DNA of 64,000 bases from Heterohyrax brucei (taxonomy: Eukaryota; Chordata; Mammalia; Hyracoidea; Procaviidae): contig CM053143.1 of NCBI GenBank assembly GCA_028571685.1, positions 141,890,829 to 141,954,828 of the forward strand, read 5' to 3'. Made by a program: the position numbers and the translations under genes. Shown piece by piece: positions 11,185 to 23,946 of this stretch (position 1 is its first letter; every line of letters starts with the position of its first letter). The notes under the pieces were generated by a model. It saw nothing but the letters and a program-made list of their open reading frames with translations, did no database searches and was not told the origin of the DNA.

Positions 11185-12160
11185 ATCCGGGGTGGAGTCA
11201 AGATGAAAGACCAAACACACATCTCCCTAAATCCCTCTGGAAACCGAGACCTGCACTGATAACTAAACAGAGCCTTCTAGACACATAGTGAACCCTAGGA
11301 CACAGCACAGGGCTGTTAATTTGGACTGAATACCACTGAACGGAAAACGTCCTCTCATTTGTTAACCCTGACTCTTGCTGAGTGCTGGCTTTCACGGACC
11401 GAAGGCAACTCACCATTTTAACTTTTTTCCTCTGTCTTAGCTGGCAGGCGAAGCTCAGACTTAACTAGCAGCTAATCTCAGACACACTGCTGGTGGGATC
11501 GGCAAGTGAAATTGCCACATTATGAGATCCCGGCTTTGGACTCTGTGCATCTCAGCATCTTTGGCTTCTCTTTCTGCCTCTACCACTAAGTAGCCTGTAC
11601 CAAGGCAGGCAGGGAGCTTGTGCAGAACACACTCTTGTTCAACTGGTAGACAGACATACCCATAAAGAGGCCTCAGCTGAACCTAATTCCTAGGCTGGGA
11701 AGCAGCACGAAAAGCAGTATTCTACACAGTGTCACATACAGGTGGGGCTGGACAGCAAATGCCAGCACTGCAACATCCTTTCTGTATTTTTAACTAGTTT
11801 ATAACATCTGGGGTAGGATACAGAGGTACTTACTTGGCCAGCTGGGAAAAGTGATCTGTACACCTGAAAACCTGACTGACTTGGGAAGTTGTTAGATACC
11901 TTTTATCTTTCATTTTAAGACAGCCTAGAAAAACAACTGCAGTCTATCCTCACAGCATCTCTGCCAGCCTCTACTGATGCACATGATTCCCAAAACACAA
12001 TAAACTTTGGAGAAAAGAGTAAGCAAGAAATCACCTATGGCTTCAGAAGGCCCCAAAATAAACTACCTCAGAACTTCTGAGATAAAGCAGCTTTTCTGAA
12101 ACTATGAGAAGGTGCATAAGAAAGGATTATATAGAAAGCCCACCTAGACCTTATACAAAA
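11185..12160 (+). promoter_or_regulatory. L1 5' UTR, second tandem copy
   Basis: Starts GGGGTGGAGTCAAGATG and runs into ORF1. It aligns along its whole length with the first copy but is clearly diverged from it, so the duplication is old or the two copies are different promoter subtypes. Confidence 0.8.
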
Positions 12161-12915
12161 TGCAGCAGAGCAAAATGAAAAATTAAGCAAGCTATTCAAC
12201 CTGATGGAAGACCGGTGCTCTGAAATCAAGAACAAAATCAAAGACATAGAAACTTCAATTCAAAGCCAAAAAGCAGAATGGAACAAATGGAAAATAGACT
12301 TTCTGACTTTGAAAACAGAGCTAATAACTCCATCATCTATGAGGAGAAATCAGAAAAAGAAACAAGAAAAATGAAGAAGCATTAAGAAGTACGTGGGTCT
12401 CTATTAAGAGGAACAATCTATGATTAATTGAAGTTCCTGAACAGCGAGAGAAACCTGAGAACACAGTGTTGTTTCTGAGCTGCTGACAGAAAACTTCCCG
12501 AAATTATGAAAGAAGAGAATATAGATATCTAAGGTGCATATCAAATGTCACTCAATACAGATCTCAAAAGAAAGACTCCAAGACATGTTATAATCAAGCT
12601 TAATGAAATCAAACATGAGAAGAAACTCTTAAAGATAGCGAGACTCAAAGTAAAGTTAACATTCACAGGGAAATTCTGTAGGCTTTCGTCAGATTTCTCA
12701 GCAGAAACAATGCTGGTACAGAGACAGTAGCATGATACATTCAAAGCCCTAAAGCAGAAGAACTTCCAAGCAAGAATTATATATCCTGTAAAACTATCTT
12801 TCAAAAACAAAAATGAAATTAAGACATTCGCAGATAAACAGAAACTCAGAAACTCTGTAGAAACCAAAACAAAGTATAAGAAATACTGCAAGAATCTTTT
12901 GGCTTAGAAGAACAA
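12160..12915 (+). pseudogene. L1 ORF1 remnant (RNA-binding trimer protein)
   Basis: L1 ORF1p forms a coiled-coil trimer that coats L1 RNA. The first part (about 12160-12400) is Lys/Glu/Gln-rich and coiled-coil-like. The C-terminal domain is visible at 12545-12730 as TPRHVIIKLNEIKHEKKLLK and SSDFSAETML, corresponding to the T-P-R-H-I-I-V-K and S-A-D-F-S-A-E-T landmarks of the family. It then continues in other frames through the Y-P-V-K-L-S-F-K-N and F-A-D-K-Q-K-L segments. Several stops and frameshifts interrupt it; no intact product. Confidence 0.8.
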
Positions 12916-13351
12916 TACCACTAACTTTATAAATCAGAAGCAAATACAGGACACATCACCCAGAAACCTACTCAGTTAGGGAAGACTCCAAACTCACTCA
13001 AAGCTGTAACAGTGAAAGAAATGATCCAGTGCTCATATCATGAAAACTATGATGTTATCATATTAAAAAGAGTGATGTACTACAGTCATTATGGTCCTTC
13101 CAGATGGATAGGAAGTTAGTAAGACTGGCAGTAATTAAAATTGGGTTATACATAGTTTATTAAGGGGGATGATGGGGCAGCCGTGAAGCACAGTAAAGAT
13201 GCAACATATCAAATCAATAAATGTAATACAGGAGTCTCAACAACCACAAAACCAACCCTAAAAAAGGTGAAAAATCAACTCACAAAGAAGAATCCCCAGA
13301 ACAGATTAATAAGAACACAGAAAACATCAACACAAAAATAAACATACCACA

Positions 13352-16300
13352 ATGGCAGCAAGGAACACATACCTATCAATAATTACATTGAATGTGAATG
13401 GACTGAACATTCTAGTGAAGAGACATCAAGTGACATCTTGGATCAAAAGACACAACCCATCCATACACTGCTTGAGACTTAATGATACAAATAAGTCTCT
13501 AGAGTAAGACTTATTTTTAAGTCTCACTTGAGACTTAAAGATACAAATAAGCAGAAAATTAAAGGATGGAAGAATATGTATCAAGCTAACAATGAACAAA
13601 GAAAAGCAAGTGTGGCAATTCTAATCTCAGATAAAATCAACTTTAATGTGAAATCCACCATCATGGACAAAGATGGAGACTGTTTATTGATGAAAGGTTC
13701 AATACACAAGCAGGACTTAACAATATTAAATATTTAACAACAAATATTAGAGCACCTAAATACATCAAAGAAATATTGACTACACTCAAAAATGAGATAG
13801 ACCACTCTATGATAATAGTGGGAGACTTCAACACTCCACTCTCAATACTGCACAGATTGTCTAGAAAAAGACTCCATAAAGACACAGAAGACCTTATTGC
13901 CACAATTAACCACTAGACATCACTGACATAAACAGAACTTTCTATCCATCTGCAGACAACTATACCTTCTTCTCTAGTGCACATGGAACATTCTCCAGAA
14001 TAGATCATGTGTTAGGACATAAAGCAATTCTCAACAAAATCCATATAACTGAATTAATGCAAAGCATCTTCTCACATCACAAAGCCATAAAAGTCAAATC
14101 AACAGCAGAAAAAACATAAAAGTGGAACTCATGGAAACTGAACAACATCTTGCTTAAAAAACCATGGGTTACAGAAGAAATCAAGGATGAAACAAAGAAG
14201 TTGATGGATTCCACTGAGAATGAAAACACTTCCTACCAGAACCTATGGGATACAGCCAAAGCAGTACTCAGAGGTCAGTTAGCCTCCATAAATGCACACT
14301 TGTGGAAGGAAGGAAGCTCCCAAACCAAAGAACTAACCCTACAGCTTCAACAAGTAGAGACACAACAACAGAGGAACCCCTCGGACACCCAAAGAAAACA
14401 GATCATAAAGATTACAGCAGAACTAAATGAATTACAGAATAGAACTGAAAAAATTGAAAGGACCAAAAGCTGGTTTTTTGAAAAGATCAACAAAATTGAC
14501 AAACCACTGGCTAAACTCACTAAAGAAAAACAGGAAAGCAAACAAACCCAAATTAGAAATGAGAGGGGAGCTGTCACAACAGATCCAACAGAAATCAAAA
14601 ATATCACAACAGAATATTATGAAAGACTGTCTGACTCAATGGCACTTGGCTGGGTACTCTAACAAATTTGAAAACCTAGAGGAAATGGACAAATTCCTAG
14701 ATTCACATCACCTACCAAAATTATCACAAGGTGAAGCAGAACAACTTAATAAACCCATCACAAAGGAAGAGATTGAAAAAGTCATTCAAAAATGACCAAC
14801 CAAAAACAGTCTGGGCCCAGATGGCTTCAGTGCAGAATTCTACCAAGGTTTTAGAGAAGAGTCATCTCCAATACTACTGAGACTATTTCACAGTATAGAA
14901 AGGGATGGAACACTCCTAAATTCATTCTATGAAGCCAGCATAACCCTGGTACCAAAGCCAGGGAAAGATCCAACCAAAAAGGAGAACTACAGATCAATAT
15001 CACTTATGAATCTAGATGCAAAAATCTTCCACAAAATTCTTGCAGACAGAATACAACAACGTATCAAAAAAAAAAAAAAAAATCCATCATGACCAAGTTG
15101 GATTCCTACCAGGGATGCAAGGCTGGTTTAACCTCAGAAAAACAATTAACATGATCAACCACATAAACAACACAAAAGACAAGAGCCACCTGATCTTGCC
15201 TATTGAAGCAGAAAAAGCATCTGATAAAGTCCAACACCCGTTCATGCTAAAAACTCTCAGCAAAATAGGAACAGACAGCAAATTCCTCAGTGCAATGAGG
15301 GCCATTTATACAAAGCCAAGTGTCTGCATCATCCTGAATGGAGAGAGATTGAAACAGTTTCCCTTGAGAATAGGAACTAGACAAGGATGCCCACTCTCAC
15401 CTCTCCTATTCAACATTGTGTTGTAAGTTCTGGCCAGAGCAGTCAGACAAGACCAAGAAATAAAAGGCATCTGCATCAGCAAAGAAGTAAAACTCTGTAT
15501 CTGCAGATGATATCACTGTATATGCAAAGAACTCTAAAGAATCCATACAGTAAACTACTCATACTAAGAGTTCAGCAAGGTATCAGGGTATAAAATAAGC
15601 ATAAGCAAATCAGTAGGATTCCTTTATACCAACAAAGAGATCATTAAAGAAGAAATCACCAAATCAATACCAATTACTATAGCCCCTAGAAGAAGTAACA
15701 CCTAGGAATAAATCTAACTAGAGAAATAAGAAACCAATATAGGGAACTACAAGACCTCCCTGCAAGAAACTAAGAGAGACTTAGATAAATGGAGAAACTT
15801 ACCCTGCTCATGGATAGGAAGACTTAACATTGTGAAAATGTCTATTTTACCCAAAGCAATCTAAATATACAATGAAATCCCAAGATAAATCCCAGTGACT
15901 TTTTTTTAACAAATCACCAACTTTGTCTGGAAAGGGAAGAAACCCTGGATAAGCAAAGCAGTACTGAAGAAGAAGAACACACTGGGAGGCCTCTCACTAC
16001 CTGACTTTAGAACCTATTACATTGCCACAGTAGTCAAAACAGCCTGGTACTGGTAAAAAAAGAGACAAATAGACCAATGGAACAGAGTTGAGACCCCAGA
16101 GATGCCACCATCCTCCTATGAACAGCTCATATTCGACAAAGGCCCTAAGACTGTATACTGAATAATAACAATCTCTTTAACAAACGGTGCTGGCAAAATT
16201 GGATATGCATCTGCAAAAAACTGAAACAAGACCCGTATCTCACACCTTATACAAAAAAAATCTCAAATTGGAAGAAAGACCTAAATATCAAACCTAAAAC

Positions 16301-17170
16301 AATAAAGATCATGAAAGAAAAAATAAGATCAATAATGGAGGTTTTAACAGACAACTTATACAGACTTCAAAATCTGACAAAGCACAGTCAACGGAAAATA
16401 GATAAATGGGAACTACTAAAAATCAAACACTTTTGTTCATTCAATGACTTTATCAAAAGAATTAACAGATGACTTACAAAATGGGAAAAAATATTTTGCA
16501 ACTATATGTCAGATCGACATTTGATCTCCATAACCCACAAAGTACTGTCAAATATCATTGAGGAAAGGAAAAATAACCCAACTAAGCCTTGGGCAAAGGC
16601 AGTGGACAGGCATTTCACTAAAGAGGATCTCCAGGCAGCTGAAAGACACATGTGGAAATGTATGTGATCATTAGCTATTAAAAATATCCAAATCAAAACA
16701 ACGATATCATCTCACCCCATTAAGCTATGCCATGATCCAAAAAACACAAAACAACAAATGCTGGAGAGGCTGTGTGTTGATGGGACTGCAAAATGGTACA
16801 ACCCCTTTGGACAGCAATCTAGCGCTTCCTTACAAAGCTGGAAATAGATATACCATTTGACCCAGTAATCCCACTGCTTAGAATGTATCCTACAGAATCA
16901 AGGGCAGTCACACAAACAGATACATGCACGTGAATATTTACTGCAGCACAGTCCATGACAGCAAAAAGATGGAACCAACCCAGATGCCCAATAACACATG
17001 AATGGATAAACAAACTATGGTATATATACTTAATGGAACACTATGCAATGATAAAGAACAATGATGATTTTAGGAAGCATATCATAAACTGGTTTCAATT
17101 GGAAAACATTATGCTGAGTGAAATCAGTCAGTAGCAAAAGGATAAATACTGTATCAGACCCCTACTATAC
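13352..17170 (+). pseudogene. L1 ORF2 remnant (endonuclease and reverse transcriptase)
   Basis: Begins with ATG and the endonuclease signature T-L-N-V-N-G-L-N. The central reverse transcriptase is seen at 15016-15426, with [19 protein letters not shown], an [11 protein letters not shown] block where active L1 has D-A-E-K-A-F-D-K, and [14 protein letters not shown]. The catalytic DD pair survives as S-A-D-D near 15504-15517 but in another frame. The Cys-rich C-terminal end follows up to about 17170. An A run at 15066-15081 breaks the frame. Many stops and frameshifts; non-functional. Confidence 0.9.
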
Positions 17171-18151
17171 GGACTTAAAAACAGACTCATGTACAGAAAA
17201 AAAGACTCTGATGGCTTCAAGGGAGGGGAGGAGGAGAAGGAGAGGGATGCTTATAGGTTACACAGCTGACAGAAATTTGGTTGGGTGAAACCAGTGATAA
17301 CACACATTAGAAAGACGATCAATTTAACTGGACTTCAACATGACCTGAAAACTCTTCTAATCTTCACCCAATACTGCAAGGAGAGAGTAGCAGAGGCGGG
17401 AGTATGGGGACCATGCTCTCATGCGACATTGAGGCAAACTGGCACAACTAGTCTATTGCTAAGACAGTCTTCTGCATCCCATACTGGAGAGTGGCATCCA
17501 GGGTCTTAGAAGCTTGGAAGCTGCGATCTGAGGTACACCAAATGGTCCCAACTCAGCTGGAACAGATGATAACCAAGAACAACAATTACATGAGGGAAAA
17601 AGAGCCCAGAAAACAGAAGGACCCATGTGAATTGGTGACTATATCAACATGTGACCAGAAGAACCACATGGTGCCCAGCCACCACCAATGACCACCGTGA
17701 CGGAGCTTACGATGTCAAGTCTCAGTGGCAACACAAGAATAAAAATGGGTGCACCCTAAGAACTCTACTAGAAGACTGCAACTGATGGTCTGAAGGCCTG
17801 GTAGTTCCCCTGCGAGCACAGCCCCTAGACCTGATGCTGACCCTGATCATAACCATTACTGAGATCAAATCTTTGGTTAGGAATGGACTGGACTCCAGAT
17901 ACAGAGCGACCACATCATGTGTGCACTTTACGGTTCTATGCATCTATAGGATGTCATCCCACTGGCCTCTTACTAGCGGGGCGTGGAGAGAGTGGAGAAG
18001 AAGGGACAGGAGATTGTTAAGGGGATATGAGAAGTACAGAAAAGAAAGGAGGAGTGCACTGTCACCAGGCAAGGAGAGCAGAAGAAGCTGCAGATAGGCG
18101 GGCATGCAAATTTAAATTGGACTGCACAGTTTCACTCAATTACAATAAAAA

Positions 18152-18163
18152 AAGAAAAGGCTG
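18152..18163 (+). repeat. Target-site duplication, right copy, of 8-kb L1
   Basis: AAGAAAAGGCTG, the partner of 10130-10141 (one mismatch). Confidence 0.7.
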
Positions 18164-18786
18164 CAAAGGAGAGTTCACGTCAGGCAGAATCTGGAGTTTG
18201 AGGGAGACAGTTTCATACAACCAAACACAACAAATTTACCTAAAATAGTAAGCTATGGAAAGCTCAGGATGACAAGGCACCGGAGGTATATCTGGAAACA
18301 CAAACACAGTGGCGTATGCCATCTTAAGCAGATGAACATTTCGTGGTTGTCCAAGACCCTCATAGTCAAGAACTACACTGTACTATTCACTGAAGCCAAC
18401 AGTCCCCCCACTGTCTCTTTTGGCAGTCTTACTATCTTTTCCTTCACTGACTGATCGTTTTGTTACCTTTTGTAACTGTCCACATACAAATCTAACACCT
18501 TTTCCTGGCCTCTAATCTCATTGTGGGAAACTAAGAAACAATTCTGTTATAGAACCGAATCTAAAAGAAAGTTAAGGACCTACAGTCATGGCTTATGGAA
18601 CTCTTAACGACATGCACATGAACTCTAGCACAGTAATTCTGTGAAGTCAATCTTGGCAACTACTTGGCTTAATTTTTTTTCCTTCTCTATTCTTATTTGT
18701 ATTCTCTGCTTTAGCTTTATTCTGTTTATGCTTTCTGAGTAACATGGTTTTACTTAGCCAAACAATATATAATATTAGCTTTTTTC
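18164..18786. other. DCUN1D4: Intron sequence, nothing recognised
   Basis: No exon or named repeat. Confidence 0.45.
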
Positions 18787-21213
18787 TAATAATTTTTTTT
18801 ATTAAGAACAATTTTACAGTCTATATCACATTGCCATGTAACATCCAGAACTTTTACCTTTTTCTATTCTAGTTGCTGCACATACACACAACTCTCCCCC
18901 CTCCTTCCCCCCCTGGGGCAGCACATGCTGCCCCTTTTGTCTGGAACTTGGTGTGGTATTTTGATACAGGTCTGGCCCTCCTAAAACAATCAACTCTGCT
19001 CCAGCTAAGTGTCTCTCAGACAACTCCATGTATGTTTCTAAAGGCTTGTTCACCTCCTGTATCAATCTATGTTTTGTATGGTCCAAGTCAGTCTTTGTCT
19101 GGGGAGCTGGCCCCAGTGCTGGACACAGTTTGGGGTTAGAGAGTTCAGGGGCCATGCTCGCAGGGGGCCCTCTGTTCAGAAGGACCATCTAGTGTGGTCT
19201 CTTTCACCTGCTTTGTCTGAAGCTCCATTCCACGGACCCCATCTGGGCTGTCACTGGTGGTGGCCAGGCACCATCTAGTTCTTCTGGTCCCATGCTGAAG
19301 CAGGCTATGGCTCATATAGCCCCTTCCAGCTGGTGGGCTCATATTTTTATCCTTTTCTCAATGTCCTCCACTCGTCACAGGTCCAGGTGGATTCGGACTA
19401 TTTGGTGCTATTTAGACGGCAGCTTGCTAGCTTTTAAGCTGCAATAAACACTGGTGTGCAAGTATCTGTTTGAGTGGTACTAATTATTTCTTTGGGATAT
19501 AGTCCAAGGAGTTGGATAGCTAGATCATACCATATTTCTGTTTCCAGTTTTTTTAAGAAAGTGCCACACTGATTTCCATAGTGGTTGAACCATTTTACAG
19601 TCCCACCAACAGTGTAGAAGAGTTCCAATCTCTACACATGCACTCCAGCATTTATCATTCTGTGTTTTTTGGATTACTGCCATCATTGTTGGGGTGAGAT
19701 GGTATCTCATTGCGGTTCTGATTTGGATTTCTCTGACGGCTAGCAATTGTGAACATTTCCTCATGTATCTGTTGACAACTTGTATGTTTTCTTTGGTGAA
19801 CTGCCTGTTTATGTTATTTACCCATTTTTTTAATTGGGTTGTCTGTCTTTTACTTGTTGATGTTTTGCAGCATCTTGTAGATTAAGTGGTGGTTGAAAGT
19901 GTGGTGGGGAAATACTCGTTCCAACTCTGTAAGCAGTCTTTTTACTTTTGATGAAGGCTTTGAATAAGCTAAGTGTTTAATTTTTAAGAGTTCCCAATTA
20001 TCTGTTTTCTTTTCTGATGACTAAAGGTTGTTGATGGTTTTCAGTAGACTGTGAATGACATGGATTATTGCTTCCATCATCTTTCCAATTTTTCCTTCCA
20101 AGAATTTTATTGTTTCAGCTTTTATATTTTGGTTGTTGAACCATTTTGAATTAGTTTTTGTATATGGTGTGAGATAAGGGTCTTGTTTCATTTTTTTGCA
20201 GGTAGATATCAAGTTACGCCAAGACCATTTGTTGAAGAGACTGTCTTTATCCCAATTCACTCTCTTTGAGCCTTTATCAAATATCAGCTGTTCGTAGATG
20301 GATGAAGTTGTATTTGGATTCTTGGTTCTGTCCCATTGGTCTATGCATATGTTTTTATGCCAGTACCAGGCTGTCTTGACTACTGTGGCAGTGTAGTAGG
20401 TTTCAAGGTCAGGAAGGGTGAGGCCTCCCACTTTGTTCCTCTTCTTTAGTAATAATTTACTTATCCATAGCTTCCTTCTTTTCCATATGGAGTTGGTGAT
20501 CTGCTTCTCCAACTTGCTAAAAAATGTCACTGGAAACTGAATTGGGATTTCATCATATGTACAGATTGCTTTGGGTAGTATACACATTTTCACAAGGTTA
20601 TGTCTTCATATCCAGGAGCAAGCTTGATTTCTCCACTTGTGTAAGTCATTTTTCATCTCTTATAGTAGGGACTCGTAGTTTTCTTTGTGTAGGTCTTTTA
20701 TATCTCTGGCTAAATTTGTCCAGAGGTATTTTCTCATGCTGGTGGCTATAGTACATGGTGATGATCTAGTGATTTCCTCTTTGGTTGTCTGTTGGTATAA
20801 TGGAATCCCATTGACTTATGTATGTTTATCTTGTATCCTGATACTTTACTGAAGTCTTCTATTAGATCTATTAGTTTTTCGATAGATTCTTTAGGGTTTT
20901 CTGTGTATAAGATCACATCACCAGCAAATAGCAATACTTCAACTTCTTTGCCAATTTGGAGAGCCCTTATTTCTTTATCACATCTAACTGGTCTTGCTAG
21001 AACCTCCAGCACAACGGTGAATAGAAGCAGTGACAGTGGGCATCCTTGCCTAGTACCTGTTCTTAAGGGGAATGTTTTCAACTTATCTCCATTAAGTACG
21101 ATGTTAGCTGTTGGTTTAGTGTAGATGACCTTTATTATGTTTAGGAATTTCCCTTCTATTCCTATTTTGCTGACTTTTAACATGCATGGGTGTTGGGCTT
21201 TATCAAATTTGGC
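18787..21213 (-). mobile_element. 5'-truncated L1, sense to DCUN1D4
   Basis: A poly-T run (18793-18800) marks the L1 3' end. The 3' UTR occupies 18800-19435, and ORF2 runs antisense from about 19440 to 21213. About 75 codons of the ORF2 C-terminus, present in the L1 at 41493-44083, are missing at the 19440 junction. I found no clear target-site duplication. Confidence 0.85.
19440..21213 (-). pseudogene. L1 ORF2 C-terminal half, broken
   Basis: Two long fragments remain open on the minus strand: 20746-21183 (reverse transcriptase) and 20021-20593 (C-terminal region with W-Y-W-H-K-N-I, L-I-F-D-K-G and D-P-Y-L-T-P-Y-T-K). The first holds [14 protein letters not shown], but the catalytic F-A-D-D box reads F-A-G-D: the first Asp of the pair is Gly. 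The Cys/Trp region W-W-D-C-K-M is at 19525-19764. Frameshifts separate these pieces. Confidence 0.88.
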
Positions 21214-23724
21214 TTAATTCTTTATCATAAGATATGTTTCAGAAAGCAGAAGCCATTAGACAAAGTATTTATATAAAACTGATCACTGAACACTAAATGA
21301 AAAGAATGGGATTTCACTTTCAGCTGGAAATCTAAATAACACATCTGAGCCTCGTCCCTTTTAAATCACACAGAACTCAAAGTGCCCCAAAGTAGTAAAC
21401 CTACAACCACAGAGAAAGGGAGGAAGGGCCCCCAAAGTGGGGAATTTTATTTATTAAATTTCTGGGAGTCAGAAACTGAGTTAACAGGGATGAAAAAAGG
21501 TTAGAGGCTGCATTCTAGAACGTGCTATGAGAAGACTGCAAAGGAGGGGCTGTGGTTAACTTGTCAGCCAGAATCTGGGGAAGAGCTGGGCTCAGGCAGC
21601 AGTGGCTATGAAGTGAAACTCAAAACTCTGGGATAAACAAAAGGTCCATCCATCTGAAACAGTGGCACCACCAGGCTCTAACCTGCCCCTCAGCTGGCCC
21701 TCCTCTCTACTTCAGATTCAAGTATTGCCAGGGAGCCTTTATACTGAAGGGAAGACCAGGTGGCTCTCTCCCAGTGGAGATGAACACATCACAGCTACTA
21801 AGTGGGTGTTAATGTCCTCCTCCTAGCATTGAGGGGACCTGTGGCCTCACAGCCTGCTCCCGCAGACTCACCCTACAGCACAACCTGTCAGTCACCCTGT
21901 TTCTTCTCACAATTAATTTTTCTAGATTAATGCTGGCTGACTGACAAGTTTGGATTCACATGGCTGTTATATTCAAAGTGAAGGCAGGCACCAAGTGGGG
22001 CTTTCAGTTATACTCAATCCTGAGCCACTTTCCCTACTGATGAAATAGAGAAAAATTTGTGCAAAAAAAAAAACCCCAAAAAACTGCTGAGAAGAGGAGG
22101 TAAAAAACAGGAAAAACTAGACAAACTCATAGCATAGGAATTACAAGGAACTACTTATCAGGGATCTTGAAGAACCTAAATCATGTGGCTTAATCTTTAT
22201 TTTCAAAATCTTCATCTTCTGCTGAAGAAAAGTCAAACAAGCAGGAAAATTCTACTAACGCTATCTTAAAAACAAAAACCCTGGCTTATACTATGGAAAT
22301 ACTTATGCTTGCTTATAAAAGACATACACACAAATCAAAACAGCTGTTTTACGATGGCATGATTAAATGTACTTTCTCTCTTTTAAAAATTTCCTTTTTA
22401 TAATAACACTGACATAATGAATGTGAATCAATGTAGGAAAGCAAAGGAATAAGAAAATGATAAAAGTCTTCATTTATTCAGCACCCATTTAATGGTACCC
22501 GGTAAAGTGCCAACTACTTTTGTTAGAAACTAGGAATACAAAATGACTTCAAGAGAGATATGCTCTAATGAAGCAGACATAAAAACAAACTCAAATACTT
22601 TATAAGTGTCTGTTTTAGTAACCATGCCCTGTGAACAAAATCCAGTCCACACCAGCTAGAGAAAAGAAATATAATCCATTTGAAAGACACTGGAGTGGCT
22701 TACAAAACTCCTGAGAACTGCAGGAGCTGGGTAACATACTTTCAACCCCATCACCTGAAAGGAAGACGCTGCTTCTCTCAACTCTAATCTAAAAGCCCCC
22801 AGAGACTTTCTCTGACTGGTCTGGACTGGGTTACCTGCCAGTCCTGTTGACCAATCTCTGGGACCAAAGGGCAAGGTTCTTATTGGGTAAGGGGTAGGAA
22901 GGGGAAGACAGCAGAATCAGGTCACAGTTAATTTTAATTTCGATACTCAATAAGAAGGTATCAAAACAAATTCTGAACATTGTCCTGCAGGAATACAATG
23001 AACGCTATGAAGTTAATCAAGGTGTTTAAGAGATGTGTGGTAGCTTATCAGATGGAAAAGTAGAGAAAAGTATTTCAGGCAAAGGGACAGTGATTCAGCT
23101 GTCTTTTCTTCTGTAGGTAGCAGTGATTTTTAAAGTTGGGGGAGGGACAGTGGATTATCAGAAACGATTATGATCTGTTTCGTATGTTTTATTAAAGAAG
23201 ATAACAGGAAGCACATGAAACCTGGATGTAACTAAAGAGAAACAGATTGATAACAGGAAAATTATTTCAAAGGGTATAGAATACTCAAGCTGAAAGGCAA
23301 AAAGAGCCTTTAGCTCAAACTTGGCTGAATTTTTTTTTTTTACACCATGCACAGCTACAATAACATCCAACCAACTGTAATTAAGTTGCAAAAATAGGAC
23401 TGAATTCGAGATATTTTAAATGACAAAACAAACATTCTCTGCAAAATATCAAAAGAGGCATTTAGTATGAAGAAATCCCATTGTACTGTGTAAGAGTTCA
23501 AAACAGCAAAGCCTATTTTAACTTCAGTGCTTAGACCAAATAATCACCCATTATCAGCATTCTAAATAGGTTTCCTAACAATTCAAAGTATTTCTCTTGA
23601 GTACATTTCATCTCTTCAGTTCCCTTCTAGTATTCTGAATTCTCTGGCTTAGCTTCTGGCTATAAATAGGACATTTCATGATTTGTTTCAACTATGCTCC
23701 TATCTTCTTCTCTTCCTTACATAG
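21214..23724. other. DCUN1D4: Intron sequence, mostly unrecognised
   Basis: Largely unique. A weak MIR/L2-like patch lies near 22470-22600. No exon found. Confidence 0.45.
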
Positions 23725-23754
23725 GGACACACACACACACACATACACACACAC
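23725..23754 (+). repeat. (AC)n microsatellite
   Basis: About 15 AC units, interrupted once by AT. Confidence 0.9.
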
Positions 23755-23854
23755 CGAATTCTACAAGTATACATTTACCCACTGTTTAATCTCTTCTAAG
23801 GTACTCCTTTATTTTTATTTTTATTGGTCTTAGATGATATAAATGATTACCTAC

Positions 23855-23946
23855 CTGCATATTCATAGAACCACTCTAAACAACGCTTACTGGAAAAAGC
23901 TTCTTCTTCAGTCTTTATTCTAGTTGAATCATATTTTCTATACATG
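23855..23946 (-). CDS. DCUN1D4: DCUN1D4 exon leading into the PONY domain
   Basis: A 92-bp exon with acceptor TTTCTAG and donor GTAGGT. It completes a Ser codon and then reads [20 protein letters not shown] and [10 protein letters not shown] plus the first base of a Gly codon. The [14 protein letters not shown] block is the start of the conserved DCUN1 (PONY) domain shared by DCUN1D4 and DCUN1D5, whose equivalent reads FSSKKCLAWFYEYAG. The frame is open and in phase with both neighbours, with no substitutions that look damaging. Confidence 0.96.

Larger units (their letters stand above)
10142..18151 (+). mobile_element. Near-complete L1 with two tandem 5' UTRs
   Basis: An 8-kb forward L1: 5' UTR copy 1 (10142-11184), 5' UTR copy 2 (11185 to about 12160), ORF1 (about 12160-12915), inter-ORF spacer, ORF2 (13352 to about 17170) and 3' UTR ending in CAATTACAATAAAAAAA. 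Both 5' UTR copies start with a GGTGGAGTCAAGATG/GGAGGCAGAGTCAAGATGG motif typical of L1 5' ends. Target-site duplications of 12 bp with one mismatch flank the whole unit, so both 5' UTRs arrived in one insertion. It lies antisense to DCUN1D4. Both frames are broken many times. Confidence 0.88.
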
